Below, in pieces: positions 24,824-33,948 of a stretch of 48,312 nucleotides of DNA. The stretch is from Phycisphaerae bacterium. Lineage in GTDB: Bacteria > Planctomycetota > Phycisphaerae > UBA1845. The notes beneath the pieces were generated by a model that saw only the letters and a program-made list of their open reading frames with translations, was not told the origin of the DNA and searched no databases. The translations under genes were made by a program, and so were the position numbers. The stretch spans positions 1-48,312 of the forward strand of contig JAJDDQ010000039.1 of the NCBI GenBank assembly GCA_029260215.1, in the 5' to 3' direction. Positions within the stretch are counted from its first letter, which is position 1. Every line of letters begins with the position of its first letter.

Positions 24824-26166
24824 TAACTCTGTCTGCCTCGAATCTGCCCTTCACCGCCAAGGAATCCCTGGTAGTTACGCATAATCAGGCTGGCTTCGAT
24901 CCGCTGAACAACGTCCAACGCAACGCTCACAACAATCAACAATCCCGTGCCGCCCAAAAACGCCGACACGATGAAAGGAATCTTGAGCCACCCAGCTACC
25001 ATCGTCGGAATCAACGCGATGAGCGCCAGAAAGGCTGCACCAACGTACGTGATCCGACTCATCACTTTTTCAAGATAGTCCGCCGTGCGCTTGCCGGGCC
25101 GAAGACCCGGAATGAAGCTGCCATAGTCGCGCAGATTGTTGGCCATCTCTTTGGGCTGAAACTGAACCGTGGTCCAGAAGTAGGCGAAGAAGAACACCAT
25201 CGCCACATAGGTAATCACGTAAAGGAACGAGCCGTTCCCGAATGCGTTGGCCAGGAAACTCCACGGGCCTCCGGGGAACGCATTCCCCAGTTGGCCGAAG
25301 ATCATCCCGGGAAAAATCAACAGCGAACTGGCGAAGATGATGGGCATGACCCCGCCATGATTGACGCGCAACGGGAGATACTGCCTCTGCCCGCCGTAGA
25401 CGCGCCGACCTCTGGTCTGCTTGGCCTGTTGAATCGGAATACGCCGCTGCCCTTGGGTGATAAGGATCGAACCTGCCACCACCGTAACGAAGGCTACGAG
25501 AATGAACAGTATCTTCTCAGGCCCCATGTCGTCAGCACCGCCGCCGGCGACCGACAATCTGGCGTGCTCCACAACCCAGATCACCGCGCCCGGCATCTGC
25601 GCGATGATGCCAGCCATAATGATCAGCGACACGCCGTTGCCGATACCGTACTTGTCAATTTGTTCGCCAATCCACATCAAGAAAATGGTGCCGCTGGTTA
25701 AGGCCATCAGTCCCATCAGCCAATACATGAAATGGCCTCGGAACGGCGCATAGATAAACTGATTCCCTTCCAGGTAGTTCATCCATATCATGCCCTGAAC
25801 CAAGCAAAGCCCCACCGTGGCGTAGCGCGTGTATTCCTGAATCTTTCGCCGCCCGACTTCACCCTCGTTCTTCAATTTCTCCAGCGCCGGCACTACCGTG
25901 AGCAGCAACTGGAAAATAATTGAGGCTGATATGTACGGCATGATACCCAAGCCGAAGATCGTGCTCTGGGTCAGGTCGCCGCCCGTGAACATGGCGAAGT
26001 ACTCACCCAGCTCACCCAAGCCGCCCGAACTGGACATAGCCTCTTGATTCACCCCCGGAATCGCGACGTAAAATCCGACCCGGTAGATAACCAGCATGCC
26101 CACCGTGAACAACACTTTGTTGCGCAACTCGGGAATCTTGAAAATGTTCAGGAATGTACGAAACAT
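24823..26166 (-). CDS. secY: Protein translocase channel subunit SecY
   Basis: This 447-residue inner-membrane protein starts at ATG 26166. Ten hydrophobic helices are visible. Early parts are IPELRNKVLFTVGMLVIYRV and the plug-region PGVNQE. Later come GIMPYISASIIFQLL, the cytoplasmic loop with INQ-like ITQGQRRIPIQQAKQTRG, and a late loop with FIPGLRPGKRTADYLEKV. It forms the Sec channel with SecE and SecG. It lies between rplO and map, as in the spc operon. Confidence 0.98.
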   Translation of the reverse strand: MFRTFLNIFKIPELRNKVLFTVGMLVIYRVGFYVAIPGVNQEAMSSSGGLGELGEYFAMFTGGDLTQSTIFGLGIMPYISASIIFQLLLTVVPALEKLKNEGEVGRRKIQEYTRYATVGLCLVQGMIWMNYLEGNQFIYAPFRGHFMYWLMGLMALTSGTIFLMWIGEQIDKYGIGNGVSLIIMAGIIAQMPGAVIWVVEHARLSVAGGGADDMGPEKILFILVAFVTVVAGSILITQGQRRIPIQQAKQTRGRRVYGGQRQYLPLRVNHGGVMPIIFASSLLIFPGMIFGQLGNAFPGGPWSFLANAFGNGSFLYVITYVAMVFFFAYFWTTVQFQPKEMANNLRDYGSFIPGLRPGKRTADYLEKVMSRITYVGAAFLALIALIPTMVAGWLKIPFIVSAFLGGTGLLIVVSVALDVVQRIEASLIMRNYQGFLGGEGQIRGRQS

Positions 26167-26172
26167 AATAGT

Positions 26173-26640
26173 TTAAGACACCTGTGATTCGCGTTTGAGA
26201 ACTTTCGCTTCTCCGCCGGCGGACTGGATTTTTTCAGCAGCCGACTTGCTGAACCGATCCGCTTCGATCACGAACTTCTTCGTCAGGTCACCGTCACCGA
26301 GGATCTTCAACCCCAACTTACGATGGCGAATCAGGCCAGCATCCGCCAGCACCGCCTGCGTCACATGCGTATTCGCATCGAATCGCTCTTCAAGCGTCGC
26401 GATGTTGATCACGTTGTAACGTGTGCGAAAGGCTGCGTTGCTGAACCCACGCTTCGGAAGACGCCGGAAAATCGGCATCTGACCGCCCTCGGTCACCCGA
26501 TTGCGCTTAGAACCAGCACGCGAACCCGCACCCTTGTGCCCTCGGCCACAGGTCTTGCCGTGGCCGCTGCCCGTACCGCGACCGACACGCAAGCGACGCT
26601 TGTGCCGGCCGGCTAATTTAGTAATGTCCGCCAATTGCAT
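26173..26640 (-). CDS. rplO: 50S ribosomal protein L15
   Basis: This 155-residue protein starts at ATG 26640. It has the glycine-rich basic arm GRGTGSGHGKTCGRGHKGAG, then GGQMPIFRRLPKRGFSN and LKILGDGDLTKKFVIEADRF. It comes 11 bp after rpsE, with no space for rpmD (L30), and six bases before secY. Confidence 0.96.
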   Translation of the reverse strand: MQLADITKLAGRHKRRLRVGRGTGSGHGKTCGRGHKGAGSRAGSKRNRVTEGGQMPIFRRLPKRGFSNAAFRTRYNVINIATLEERFDANTHVTQAVLADAGLIRHRKLGLKILGDGDLTKKFVIEADRFSKSAAEKIQSAGGEAKVLKRESQVS

Positions 26641-26651
26641 GCGAATCGTCC

Positions 26652-27170
26652 CTATGCTGAAAGCTTCACACCGCGCAGCGCCTCGATATCTTCGAGTGTG
26701 CGAAGCGAAGCCAATGCGTCAAAAGTCGCCCGAACCAGATTCTTGGGGTTCCGCGAGCCGTAGCTTTTGGTCAACACATCATGCACGCCCGCCAACTCCA
26801 GAACCGCACGCATGCTCGCCCCGGCGATGACACCCGTACCCTCGCTGGCTGGCACCATGACGACGCGACTCGCGCCGCACGTGACATTGACCCGATGCGG
26901 TATCGTGTTGCCCTTGAGCTTGATCGTCTGCAGCGCTCGCTGAGCAATCTTGCGCCCCTTCTCAACCGCCGACGGAACCTCCGGAGCCTTTCCGTAGCCA
27001 ACGCCTACGCGACCCTTGCGATCGCCCACGATGACCAGCGCCGCGAAGCTGAATCGTCGCCCGCCCTTGACCACCGTCGCACAGCGATAAATCCGCACGA
27101 CGCTGTCCTCAAGACCCGTCCCTTCGAGAGGATCCTTCGGCTTATTCGATTGTCTTTGCATTCGGCTCAT
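26652..27170 (-). CDS. rpsE: 30S ribosomal protein S5
   Basis: This 172-residue protein starts at ATG 27170. It has the double-stranded RNA-binding part VVKGGRRFSFAALVIVGDRK and GRVGVGYGKAPEVPSAVEKG. The C-terminal part is EGTGVIAGASMRAVLELAGV, followed by SRNPKNLVRATFDAL. It takes part in decoding accuracy at the mRNA entry. Standard length and position. Confidence 0.97.
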   Translation of the reverse strand: MSRMQRQSNKPKDPLEGTGLEDSVVRIYRCATVVKGGRRFSFAALVIVGDRKGRVGVGYGKAPEVPSAVEKGRKIAQRALQTIKLKGNTIPHRVNVTCGASRVVMVPASEGTGVIAGASMRAVLELAGVHDVLTKSYGSRNPKNLVRATFDALASLRTLEDIEALRGVKLSA

Positions 27171-27201
27171 GCGTTTTGTCCGCCAGTTCCCGTATCCGGG
27201 G

Positions 27202-27576
27202 TTAGAATTCCAAACCGCCCTTGCGGGCAGCTTCGGCCAATGACTTCACCCGGCCGTGAAACTTGTAACCATTTCGATCGAAGACGACTTTGCTCAGTCC
27301 GGCGGCTCTCGCACGCTCTGCCAGAGCAACGCCCACCCTCTCGGCTGCATTCTTGTTGCCGCCGTAACCAATCTCGCCGCGAAGTTCCTTGTTGAACGAA
27401 GACGCCTGACAAATCGTCACACCGCGATGATCATCCACGATCTGAGCCGATATGTGGGTCAGCGAACGAAACACCGACAGTCGAGGCCTCTCCGCCGTGC
27501 CCAGCACGCGCTTGCGGATCCCGATCTTGCGACGCAACCGCCGCCCGGTCTTGGGACACTTCTTATTCGTCAACAT
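27202..27576 (-). CDS. rplR: 50S ribosomal protein L18
   Basis: This 124-residue 5S-rRNA-binding protein starts at ATG 27576. It has [35 protein letters not shown] and [20 protein letters not shown], ending in KGGLEF. Lies between rplF and rpsE. Confidence 0.96.
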   Translation of the reverse strand: MLTNKKCPKTGRRLRRKIGIRKRVLGTAERPRLSVFRSLTHISAQIVDDHRGVTICQASSFNKELRGEIGYGGNKNAAERVGVALAERARAAGLSKVVFDRNGYKFHGRVKSLAEAARKGGLEF

Positions 27577-27599
27577 CGCTTGACAACGCCTTCCGTCAA

Positions 27600-28196
27600 C
27601 TAACGACCGCCAGCCAGAGCCTTGCCCTGCTTACGGCGAATCGCTTCCTGGTGATATCGAATACCCTTGCCCTTGTAGGGTTCGGGGGGTCTGATCTTGC
27701 GAACCTCCGCCGCGAACTGCCCGACCACCTGCTTGTCGCAACCCTTGATCGTGAACTTGGCCGGCTCGGTGTCGCCACGCGAAGCCGCCACCTCAACGTC
27801 AATGGTCAAGCCCTTCGGAATCTCGATCTGAAACTGTGCGACGCCCTTGGACCCCCGGCCCATGAAGCCGCAATTCAGATGCAACTTGCCGCCCTTCACG
27901 TCGGCACCGTATCCCGTGCCGTACACTTCGAGCTTCTTTTGAAAACCGTCCTTGACGCCAGTGACCATGTTATTGATCAACGCGCGACTCAATCCGTGAA
28001 ACTTGCTTAGTTCCTTGCGCTCTTCCTTCTGGCGAACGACGACTGTCTTGGCGGCAGTGTCGTTCTCAACGACGATGCCTTCCGGCACAGACCAATTCAA
28101 CTGGCCGAGCGGGCCCGACACGTCGACCGCACGCCCGTTTACCGAAACGGTAACACCATCCGGCAACGCAATCGCTTTTTTTCCTATCCGCGACAT
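27600..28196 (-). CDS. rplF: 50S ribosomal protein L6
   Basis: This 198-residue protein starts at ATG 28196, with GGAGG upstream. The longer frame overlapping rpsH is rejected. It begins [20 protein letters not shown] and has [20 protein letters not shown]. The signature [20 protein letters not shown] lies near the end. Slightly longer than the usual 178, with an extra stretch in the second domain. Confidence 0.96.
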   Translation of the reverse strand: MSRIGKKAIALPDGVTVSVNGRAVDVSGPLGQLNWSVPEGIVVENDTAAKTVVVRQKEERKELSKFHGLSRALINNMVTGVKDGFQKKLEVYGTGYGADVKGGKLHLNCGFMGRGSKGVAQFQIEIPKGLTIDVEVAASRGDTEPAKFTIKGCDKQVVGQFAAEVRKIRPPEPYKGKGIRYHQEAIRRKQGKALAGGR

Positions 28197-28212
28197 TCGG
28201 TCACCGCCTCCT

Positions 28213-28608
28213 TTAGTAAACCGTGCAAAGCAACTCGCCGCCGACACGGCGACTGCGGCACTCACGGTCACTTAGCACGCCGCCACTCGTCGAAACGATG
28301 GCGACACCAAGTCCGTCCAGAACCGTGGGCATCGCATCAATACCGACATAATACCGGCGCCCAGGCCTCGACTCGCGACGAATCGACTGAATCGCACGCT
28401 GGCCGAACTTGTCGTATTTCAACTGAACGCGCAACTGCCCCTGACGGGTATCGGCGATCACGTCGAAGTCGCCAATATAGCCTTCCCGTTTCAGAACTTC
28501 AGCAATGCCGACCTTGACCTTTGAGCTTGGGATCAGCACTTCGTTCTTGCGGGCGCGAACAGCGTTTCGAATCCGCGTCAGCATGTCCGCGATGGGATCA
28601 CTCCACAT
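28213..28608 (-). CDS. rpsH: 30S ribosomal protein S8
   Basis: This 131-residue protein starts at ATG 28608. It has SDPIADMLTRIRNAVRARKN at the start, ILKREGYIGDF-like VLKREGYIGDFDV in the middle, and the conserved end VAIVSTSGGVLSDRECRSRR then VGGELLCTVY. S8 is the usual autorepressor of the spc operon; no leader site was identified here. Confidence 0.96.
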   Translation of the reverse strand: MWSDPIADMLTRIRNAVRARKNEVLIPSSKVKVGIAEVLKREGYIGDFDVIADTRQGQLRVQLKYDKFGQRAIQSIRRESRPGRRYYVGIDAMPTVLDGLGVAIVSTSGGVLSDRECRSRRVGGELLCTVY

Positions 28609-28633
28609 CTTGATTCATCCTCTTAATCAGCCT

Positions 28634-28819
28634 CTACCAACTCGCCTTGCGAACGCCCGGAATCATGCCCATGTGGGCCAACTCGCGGAAGCAAATCCGG
28701 CAAAGCCGAAATTTGCGATACACCGCGCGGGACCGACCACAGCGCTCGCACCGTCGAATGGTGCGGCTGCTAAACTTGGGTGGCTGCTTCGCCTTGTAAA
28801 TCCATGCCGTCGTCGCCAT
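28634..28819 (-). CDS. rpsZ: 30S ribosomal protein S14, zinc-binding short form
   Basis: This 61-residue protein starts at ATG 28819 ([19 protein letters not shown]). Cys24, Cys27, Cys40 and Cys43 form two C-x2-C knuckles (CERC and CRIC), followed by [18 protein letters not shown], the conserved S14 end. It is the zinc-containing short type (rpsN1/rpsZ). Lies between rplE and rpsH. Confidence 0.96.
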   Translation of the reverse strand: MATTAWIYKAKQPPKFSSRTIRRCERCGRSRAVYRKFRLCRICFRELAHMGMIPGVRKASW

Positions 28820-28820
28820 A

Positions 28821-29393
28821 TTACTGCTTCTCCGATCCCGGCTCATACCCCCGCAACGGGAGTCCAAGCATCAACAACAAACGCTTGGCCTGCTCGTCCG
28901 TGCGGGCAGTGGTCACAAACGTGATGTTCATGCCCTGGACGTAGTCGACCTTGTCTATGTCGATTTCCGGAAAAATGGTCTGATCGGCGATACCCACCGA
29001 ATAGTTTCCCTGGCCGTCAAAACTGGTCGCTGGCATACCGCGAAAGTCACGCATACGCGGGACAGCTGTGTTCACAAACCGCTCGACGAACTCGTACATC
29101 CGCCGGCCTCGCAAGGTCACCTTCACGCCGATGTCGTACCCTTCGCGAAGCTTGAAGTTCGAGACACTCTTTCTGGCTTTGCACACCACCGGACGCTGTC
29201 CGACGATCGCCGTCAAGTCCCGGACGGAAGCTTCGATGCGCTTCTTCTCCTGGATCGCCTTGCCCAAACCGGCGGACACGACGACCTTGGTCAGTCGCGG
29301 GATCGCCAACTTGTTCGAAATACCCAACTCCTCCCCGAGGGGAGATTGGATTTCCGAGAAATACTTTTGCATTAATCCGACCATGACCGCCAT
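28821..29393 (-). CDS. rplE: 50S ribosomal protein L5
   Basis: This 190-residue 5S-rRNA-binding protein has starts at ATG 29393 or, nearby, 29384 or 29372. It has [19 protein letters not shown], the contact segment [20 protein letters not shown], and [20 protein letters not shown]. The family end [20 protein letters not shown] is clear. Five bases separate it from rplX. Confidence 0.96.
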   Translation of the reverse strand: MAVMVGLMQKYFSEIQSPLGEELGISNKLAIPRLTKVVVSAGLGKAIQEKKRIEASVRDLTAIVGQRPVVCKARKSVSNFKLREGYDIGVKVTLRGRRMYEFVERFVNTAVPRMRDFRGMPATSFDGQGNYSVGIADQTIFPEIDIDKVDYVQGMNITFVTTARTDEQAKRLLLMLGLPLRGYEPGSEKQ

Positions 29394-29398
29394 CCGTA

Positions 29399-29752
29399 TC
29401 AGCTAGATTGCTTCGCCTTGACCACGCTCAGGACGTTGCCCGCACTGGTCACTCTGCGTTTTCCGATCACGTTGCCCTTGGCGTCACGCTCCACCTCGAA
29501 ACGCACCCGCAAGCCCCGACCGACCTTCGGATCGACCGGAAGCACATTTGAAATATGGATCGGTGCCTCCTTCTGCAGTCGCCCGCCCTGCGGGTTGCGA
29601 CGCGAAGGCCTGACATGCCGATAGACGAGATTCACACCTTCGACGAAGACCTGCTTGCGGTCCACGTCCACGCGGAGAACCTTGCCTCGGGCACCGCGAT
29701 GGTCACCGCTGATGATCTCGACGGTGTCTTCTTTAAGTATCTTGCAGGCCAT
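29399..29752 (-). CDS. rplX: 50S ribosomal protein L24
   Basis: This 117-residue assembly-initiating protein is read from ATG 29752 (a GTG nine bases before is possible). The KOW motif is VEIISGDHRGARGKVLRVD, followed by VFVEGVNLVYRHVRPSRRNP and the conserved PIHISNVLPVDPK. A C-terminal extension of some ten residues is ordinary. Follows rplN. Confidence 0.95.
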   Translation of the reverse strand: MACKILKEDTVEIISGDHRGARGKVLRVDVDRKQVFVEGVNLVYRHVRPSRRNPQGGRLQKEAPIHISNVLPVDPKVGRGLRVRFEVERDAKGNVIGKRRVTSAGNVLSVVKAKQSS

Positions 29753-29776
29753 TAACGCCACCTCTTCTCCCGCAGG

Positions 29777-30193
29777 CTAAACAACTTCCTCAGCCAGCGA
29801 GATGATCTTCATGAATCCCAATTCACGCAGTTCGCGTGCCACCGCACCAAAAATACGTGTGCCGCGCGGCTCGCCGTTGTCGTCCAGCAAGACCACCGCG
29901 TTCGTATCGAATCGAACGTAACTACCGTCCGGACGACGCGTCGCCCGACGTGTTCGCACCACCACAGCCTTCGCCTTCCGCCGCGTCGAACGATCCTTGC
30001 GTGACGATCCGCCGCTGAAGTCGCTGTTCGGCATGGCCTTCTTGACGGTGACACGGACGATGTCGCCAATGTCCGCCGACTTAAGCCGCTTCTTGCGCTT
30101 TCTCGATGTACTGCTTCCGAGCACGGTGATGACCATAGCCTGCTTGGCTCCGGTGTTGTCCGTGACATCCACGACGGTCTGCCTCTGAATCAT
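29777..30193 (-). CDS. rplN: 50S ribosomal protein L14, with two small inserts
   Basis: This 138-residue protein starts at ATG 30193; the usual length is 122. The conserved frame is clear ([58 protein letters not shown]). Two basic inserts account for the extra 16 residues: about seven in [15 protein letters not shown] and about nine in [18 protein letters not shown]14 forms a subunit bridge and contacts L19. Confidence 0.96.
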   Translation of the reverse strand: MIQRQTVVDVTDNTGAKQAMVITVLGSSTSRKRKKRLKSADIGDIVRVTVKKAMPNSDFSGGSSRKDRSTRRKAKAVVVRTRRATRRPDGSYVRFDTNAVVLLDDNGEPRGTRIFGAVARELRELGFMKIISLAEEVV

Positions 30194-30226
30194 GTCTGAT
30201 TCCCAATCCTCACTCGTTCCGTACCG

Positions 30227-30511
30227 CTAAACACCCTGGCCACGTTCAATGATGCGCACCAATCGCCAGTTCTTCGTCTTGGAGATCGGCCTGCAAGCAG
30301 CCACTTCCACCTTGTCGCCGAGCTGACACTCACTCTTGGGGTCGTGTGCGTGCAGGATCGTCCGCCGACTGACATACTTGCCGTACTTGCGGTGCTTGAC
30401 CTTGTAGTTGAACACCACCTTGATCGTCTGCGTGCTCTTGTTCGACGTCACAACGCCGACACGCAATCGCCGGGAGTTCCGAGCTTCTATTACCGATGTA
30501 GCTTCGCTCAT
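30227..30511 (-). CDS. rpsQ: 30S ribosomal protein S17
   Basis: This 94-residue protein starts at ATG 30511. It has the OB-fold with RVGVVTSNKSTQTIKVVFNY and the conserved KYVSRRTILHAHDPKSECQL then GDKVEVAACRPISKTKNWRL. It binds the 5' domain of 16S rRNA. Placed between rpmC and rplN. Confidence 0.96.
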   Translation of the reverse strand: MSEATSVIEARNSRRLRVGVVTSNKSTQTIKVVFNYKVKHRKYGKYVSRRTILHAHDPKSECQLGDKVEVAACRPISKTKNWRLVRIIERGQGV

Positions 30512-30546
30512 AACCTGCCTTCAACCGCCGCCAGTTCTGGACTGGA

Positions 30547-30798
30547 TCAGACGCTCCGTGCCTGTCGAACCGCCACCGCCTCCATGTGATGCTGGTGCTG
30601 CTCGATGTTTTTTTCGTCCCGCTCTGTCAAAATTGTAAACACACGGGCGATGTCGCGCTTCGCCACGGTTACCTGGTTGGGGTTGTGCAACTTTTCCGTA
30701 ACCCCCTGAGCACGCAGGTCAAACAAATGCCTGCGCAAACGCTCAAGCTCAGTGTAAAGCTCTTCTGTATGCATAGCCCGTATTTCAGCAATCTTCAC
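30547..30798 (-). CDS. rpmC: 50S ribosomal protein L29
   Basis: This 83-residue protein starts at GTG 30798, eight bases after GAGGA. The in-frame extension into rplP is a shadow. It has KIAEIRAMHTEELYTELERL and LFDLRAQGVTEKLHNPNQVT, then VAKRDIARVFTILTERD. The tail is about 15 residues longer than the common 65-residue form. It sits at the exit tunnel with L23. Confidence 0.93.
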   Translation of the reverse strand: MKIAEIRAMHTEELYTELERLRRHLFDLRAQGVTEKLHNPNQVTVAKRDIARVFTILTERDEKNIEQHQHHMEAVAVRQARSV

Positions 30799-30818
30799 AG
30801 CGAAGTCCTCTTCCAAAC

Positions 30819-31238
30819 CTAAAGACCGTGACGCCGAATCACGAATCGGCAACGCATCGGCATCTTGGCAGCCACCCGAACCATCGCCTGACGGGCAACC
30901 CCTTCCTCGACGCCTCCGAGTTCGTAAATCATCGTGCCCTCGCGGACGCGAGCCACCCATTCGGACGGCTCACCCTTGCCCTTGCCCATTCGGGTTTCGA
31001 GCGGCTTTGCGGAGATCGAACGATGCGGAAAAACCCGCATGTAAACCTTTCCCTCTCGATTGAGAAAGTGAACCGCCGCGACTCTGCCAGCCTCGATTTG
31101 GCGGGCGGAGACCATCCCCTTGGACAGCGCCTGCAACCCGAACTCGCCATAGGCGACAGTATTGCCGCGTGTGGCTTTGTCACGAATTTTGCCGCGCTGA
31201 AACTTCCGATACTTGACGCGCTTCGGCATCATCGCCAT
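30819..31238 (-). CDS. rplP: 50S ribosomal protein L16
   Basis: This 139-residue protein starts at ATG 31238. It has MPKRVKYRKFQRGKIRDKAT, YGEFGLQALSKGMVSARQIE, and GKGKGEPSEWVARVREGTMI. It lies near the A-site tRNA elbow. Usual size and place between rpsC and rpmC. Confidence 0.97.
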   Translation of the reverse strand: MAMMPKRVKYRKFQRGKIRDKATRGNTVAYGEFGLQALSKGMVSARQIEAGRVAAVHFLNREGKVYMRVFPHRSISAKPLETRMGKGKGEPSEWVARVREGTMIYELGGVEEGVARQAMVRVAAKMPMRCRFVIRRHGL

Positions 31239-31288
31239 GGCGTATACTCCCGCATAGCAGCCTAATCAACTCGAACGCACACGCTCGA

Positions 31289-31987
31289 TTAGCCGCGCTT
31301 AAATCGACGCCCGCCCCGCTGCGGCGGCGCGTCGGTGTATTCAATTTCCTCACCATACCTGCCAAGGTGCAACCATACCTTGACCCCGATGATTCCGCTC
31401 TTGGTCGCCGCATGACACAGGCCGTATTTTACGTTCGCCTGCAACGTGTGCAGCGGAATCGAGCCACGAATCTGCGTTTCCTTGCGCGACATCTCCGCCC
31501 CGCCCAGCCGTCCACTGAGACGTATTTTCACGCCCTTAGCGCCGGCGGTCATGGCTGCCTCGCAGCGCATCTTGAGGATGCGGCGGAAACTGCCTCGCTT
31601 TTTCAACTGCTCGCCAATGCCCTCAGCCATCAGTTGCGCGTCAAGATCAGGTCTCTTGATCTCGACAATGCTGACGCTGACCTGGCGATCGATCAAATCC
31701 TCGATCGCCTCCTTGAGCTTCTCAACCTCAGCCCCCTTGGGCCCGATGACCAAGCCGGGCCTGGCGGTGTGAAGAATGATCTTCACCTCGCTGCTGGTGC
31801 GCTCGATCTCGACCCGCGCGACAGCGGCGTAGGGCGGCTGCTTGTTAAGCCGATCATGCACAAACGTGCGAACACTGTTGTCTTCCGAGAGGAACTCGCC
31901 GTAGGCAGCCTTGGGGGCATACCAGCGCGAGGACCAGCCTTCCGTAATGCCGACTCGAAAACCGTGCGGATGTATCTTTTGGCCCAC
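31289..31987 (-). CDS. rpsC: 30S ribosomal protein S3
   Basis: This 232-residue protein starts at GTG 31987, seven bases after GGAGAGG; the longer frame into rplV is rejected. It begins GQKIHPHGFRVGITEGWSSR. The KH domain carries G-P-K-G in LVIGPKGAEVEKLKEAIEDL. The C-terminal part has AKGVKIRLSGRLGGAEMSRK, then YGLCHAATKSGIIGVKVWLH. It is part of the mRNA-entry helicase. Confidence 0.97.
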   Translation of the reverse strand: MGQKIHPHGFRVGITEGWSSRWYAPKAAYGEFLSEDNSVRTFVHDRLNKQPPYAAVARVEIERTSSEVKIILHTARPGLVIGPKGAEVEKLKEAIEDLIDRQVSVSIVEIKRPDLDAQLMAEGIGEQLKKRGSFRRILKMRCEAAMTAGAKGVKIRLSGRLGGAEMSRKETQIRGSIPLHTLQANVKYGLCHAATKSGIIGVKVWLHLGRYGEEIEYTDAPPQRGGRRFKRG

Positions 31988-31989
31988 TG

Positions 31990-32343
31990 CTACCTCTCCG
32001 AAACCCGAACGATCAAATGACTCGTTCGCTTCAAAATCGGATGCGCCCGCCCGCGATCCTTTGGCTGCCAACGCTTCATAACCGGGCCTTCGTCAACCCG
32101 CGCCTCGGACACGTACAATTTGGACATGTCCGCTTCCTGCTCGTTGGCGTTTGCCATTGCCGACTTGAGCACCGTGCCGACCAGCACCGACGCCCGCTTC
32201 GGATTGAACCGAAGCGCGTCCATCGCTGTGCTGCAAGGCATTCCGCGAATCAAGTCGATGATCAGCCTCGCCTTACGCGGAGCGATCCGGGCAAACCTGT
32301 GTCGCGCCAACCAATCCTGCTTTTCTGTCTTCGTATCTGCCAC
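31990..32343 (-). CDS. rplV: 50S ribosomal protein L22
   Basis: This 117-residue protein starts at GTG 32343 after GAGGAG. It has ARIAPRKARLIIDLIRGMPC, ASVLVGTVLKSAMANANEQE and the tunnel-lining hairpin region near MKRWQPKDRGRAHPILKRTS. Standard length. Its stop lies two bases before the rpsC start. Confidence 0.96.
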   Translation of the reverse strand: MADTKTEKQDWLARHRFARIAPRKARLIIDLIRGMPCSTAMDALRFNPKRASVLVGTVLKSAMANANEQEADMSKLYVSEARVDEGPVMKRWQPKDRGRAHPILKRTSHLIVRVSER

Positions 32344-32376
32344 GATTCGTTTCGCTCCTCAGCCTGAAACCGCAGA

Positions 32377-32640
32377 CTATCTGCCGCCGGAATGGCCCTT
32401 GAACGTCCTGGTCGGGGCGAATTCCCCGATCTTGTGTCCAACCATGTCCTCGGTCACAAAAACCGGAAGAAACTTGTTCCCGTTGTGGACCTCGAACCTC
32501 TGCCCGACAAACTCAGGAACGATCGTACAACGACGCGCCCAAGTCCGAATCGGAGCGTGCTCGCCGCGCTCTTTGGCGTGCAGCGCCTTGCGATAGAGTT
32601 TCTCGTCAACGAACGGACCCTTTTTTTGGGAACGTGTCAT
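32377..32640 (-). CDS. rpsS: 30S ribosomal protein S19
   Basis: This 87-residue protein starts at ATG 32640. It has [40 protein letters not shown] and [20 protein letters not shown]. It forms a head complex with S13. Position after rplB is canonical. Confidence 0.97.
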   Translation of the reverse strand: MTRSQKKGPFVDEKLYRKALHAKERGEHAPIRTWARRCTIVPEFVGQRFEVHNGNKFLPVFVTEDMVGHKIGEFAPTRTFKGHSGGR

Positions 32641-32727
32641 TTTAGCACCATCGTTGCCAACAGTTCAAACCAGCCTCACGGTCGCGCGGTTCGGAATCGT
32701 CCGCCTGCACGCCGCATCAGGCTTAAC

Positions 32728-33597
32728 TTATCTCTTCTTGGGCAATACGAGCTGCCCGTAACGCCTGCTCTTGCGTCGACGAAGAATGCGCCGATTGGAT
32801 ACCTTCCGTGGACTCCGAGTGTGACCACCCTTGGCCAACTTGCCCCACGGGCTGCACGGATGCCGACCGCCACCACTGCGTCCCTCGCCACCACCCAACG
32901 GGTGAGAAACCGGGTTCTGCGCAGTTCCGCGAACATGCGGTCGCCGGCCCATGTGCCGCTTGACACCCGCCTTGCCGATCGAACGGTTCTGGTGGTCGAG
33001 GTTGCCGATCTGACCGATGGTCGCACGACATTCCACACGGACCTGACGCATTTCACCCGAGGGCATGACCAGCGTAGCCCACTCACCTTCACGGGCGAGG
33101 AGACGGGCGGAGGCACCGGCACTTCTCGCCAGCTTGCCGCCCTGTCCAACGTTCATCTCGATGTTATGCACATCCATGCCGACCGGAATATTCTTCAGCG
33201 GCATGGCATTGCCAACCTTGGGCTCGATCCCAGGGCCGTTCTCCACAGAATCGCCAGCCGTCAGGCCGTTCGGAGCCAGAATATACCGCTTCTCGCCATC
33301 GGCATACCGAACCAAAGCAATGTTGCACGACCGATTCGGATCGTATTCGATCGTCTCGACCGCTCCCACCACGCCGTCCTTGTTCCGCCGGAAATCGATC
33401 CGCCGATAGAGCTTTCTCGCCCCACCGCCGCGATGCCAAGCGGTAATCTTACCGTGATGGTTCCGGCCTCCGGTGCGCGAAATACGCTCGGTCAGCGACT
33501 TCTCCGGACGCTTGTTGCCATGCGTAAGCTCGGAAAAATCGTTGAGCGCCCGATGCCGTTGACCGGGAGACGTAGGTTTCAGTCGTCGAATACCCAT
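32728..33597 (-). CDS. rplB: 50S ribosomal protein L2
   Basis: This 289-residue protein starts at ATG 33597. It has [40 protein letters not shown], and the peptidyl-transferase-centre loop [20 protein letters not shown]. In most bacteria that loop reads NPVDHPHGGGEGR. Here the key His equivalent to E. coli His229 is kept while the flanking Asp and second His are Ser and Leu, which I recall as common in planctomycetes (usually HPM or HPL). Standard length of about 275-290. Confidence 0.97.
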   Translation of the reverse strand: MGIRRLKPTSPGQRHRALNDFSELTHGNKRPEKSLTERISRTGGRNHHGKITAWHRGGGARKLYRRIDFRRNKDGVVGAVETIEYDPNRSCNIALVRYADGEKRYILAPNGLTAGDSVENGPGIEPKVGNAMPLKNIPVGMDVHNIEMNVGQGGKLARSAGASARLLAREGEWATLVMPSGEMRQVRVECRATIGQIGNLDHQNRSIGKAGVKRHMGRRPHVRGTAQNPVSHPLGGGEGRSGGGRHPCSPWGKLAKGGHTRSPRKVSNRRILRRRKSRRYGQLVLPKKR

Positions 33598-33615
33598 TTG
33601 CTCGCTACACCCGCC

Positions 33616-33927
33616 TTAGAACAGATCAATGTGGCTGTTGGCATCCAACACCACGACAGCCTTCTTCCACGCACGTGTCGTACCCTTGGACAGTCTGACC
33701 CGCCGGGCCTTGCCCAGACAGTTGGCAGTCCGCACGGTCACCACGCGAACGTTGTAAATCTTCTCAATCGCCTGACGTATGGTCGGCTTGGACGCTTCGG
33801 GATGCACCTCGAACGTATAGGCACCGCCACGTGCGGCCTTGGTCCGCGTCGCCTCGTAATGCTTGCCAGCCTGGTGCGTCCCCTTTTCCGTTACCAAGGG
33901 CCGCTTGATTATGTGAAAAATATCCAT
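33616..33927 (-). CDS. rplW: 50S ribosomal protein L23
   Basis: This 103-residue protein starts at ATG 33927. It has IFHIIKRPLVTEKGTHQAG, then YTFEVHPEASKPTIRQAIEK and IYNVRVVTVRTANCLGKARR. It binds trigger factor and SRP at the tunnel exit. A few extra basic residues (YEATRTKAARGG) lie in the first loop. Confidence 0.96.
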   Translation of the reverse strand: MDIFHIIKRPLVTEKGTHQAGKHYEATRTKAARGGAYTFEVHPEASKPTIRQAIEKIYNVRVVTVRTANCLGKARRVRLSKGTTRAWKKAVVVLDANSHIDLF

Positions 33928-33948
33928 GTCGTCAGCGTTCCCTGTCTC

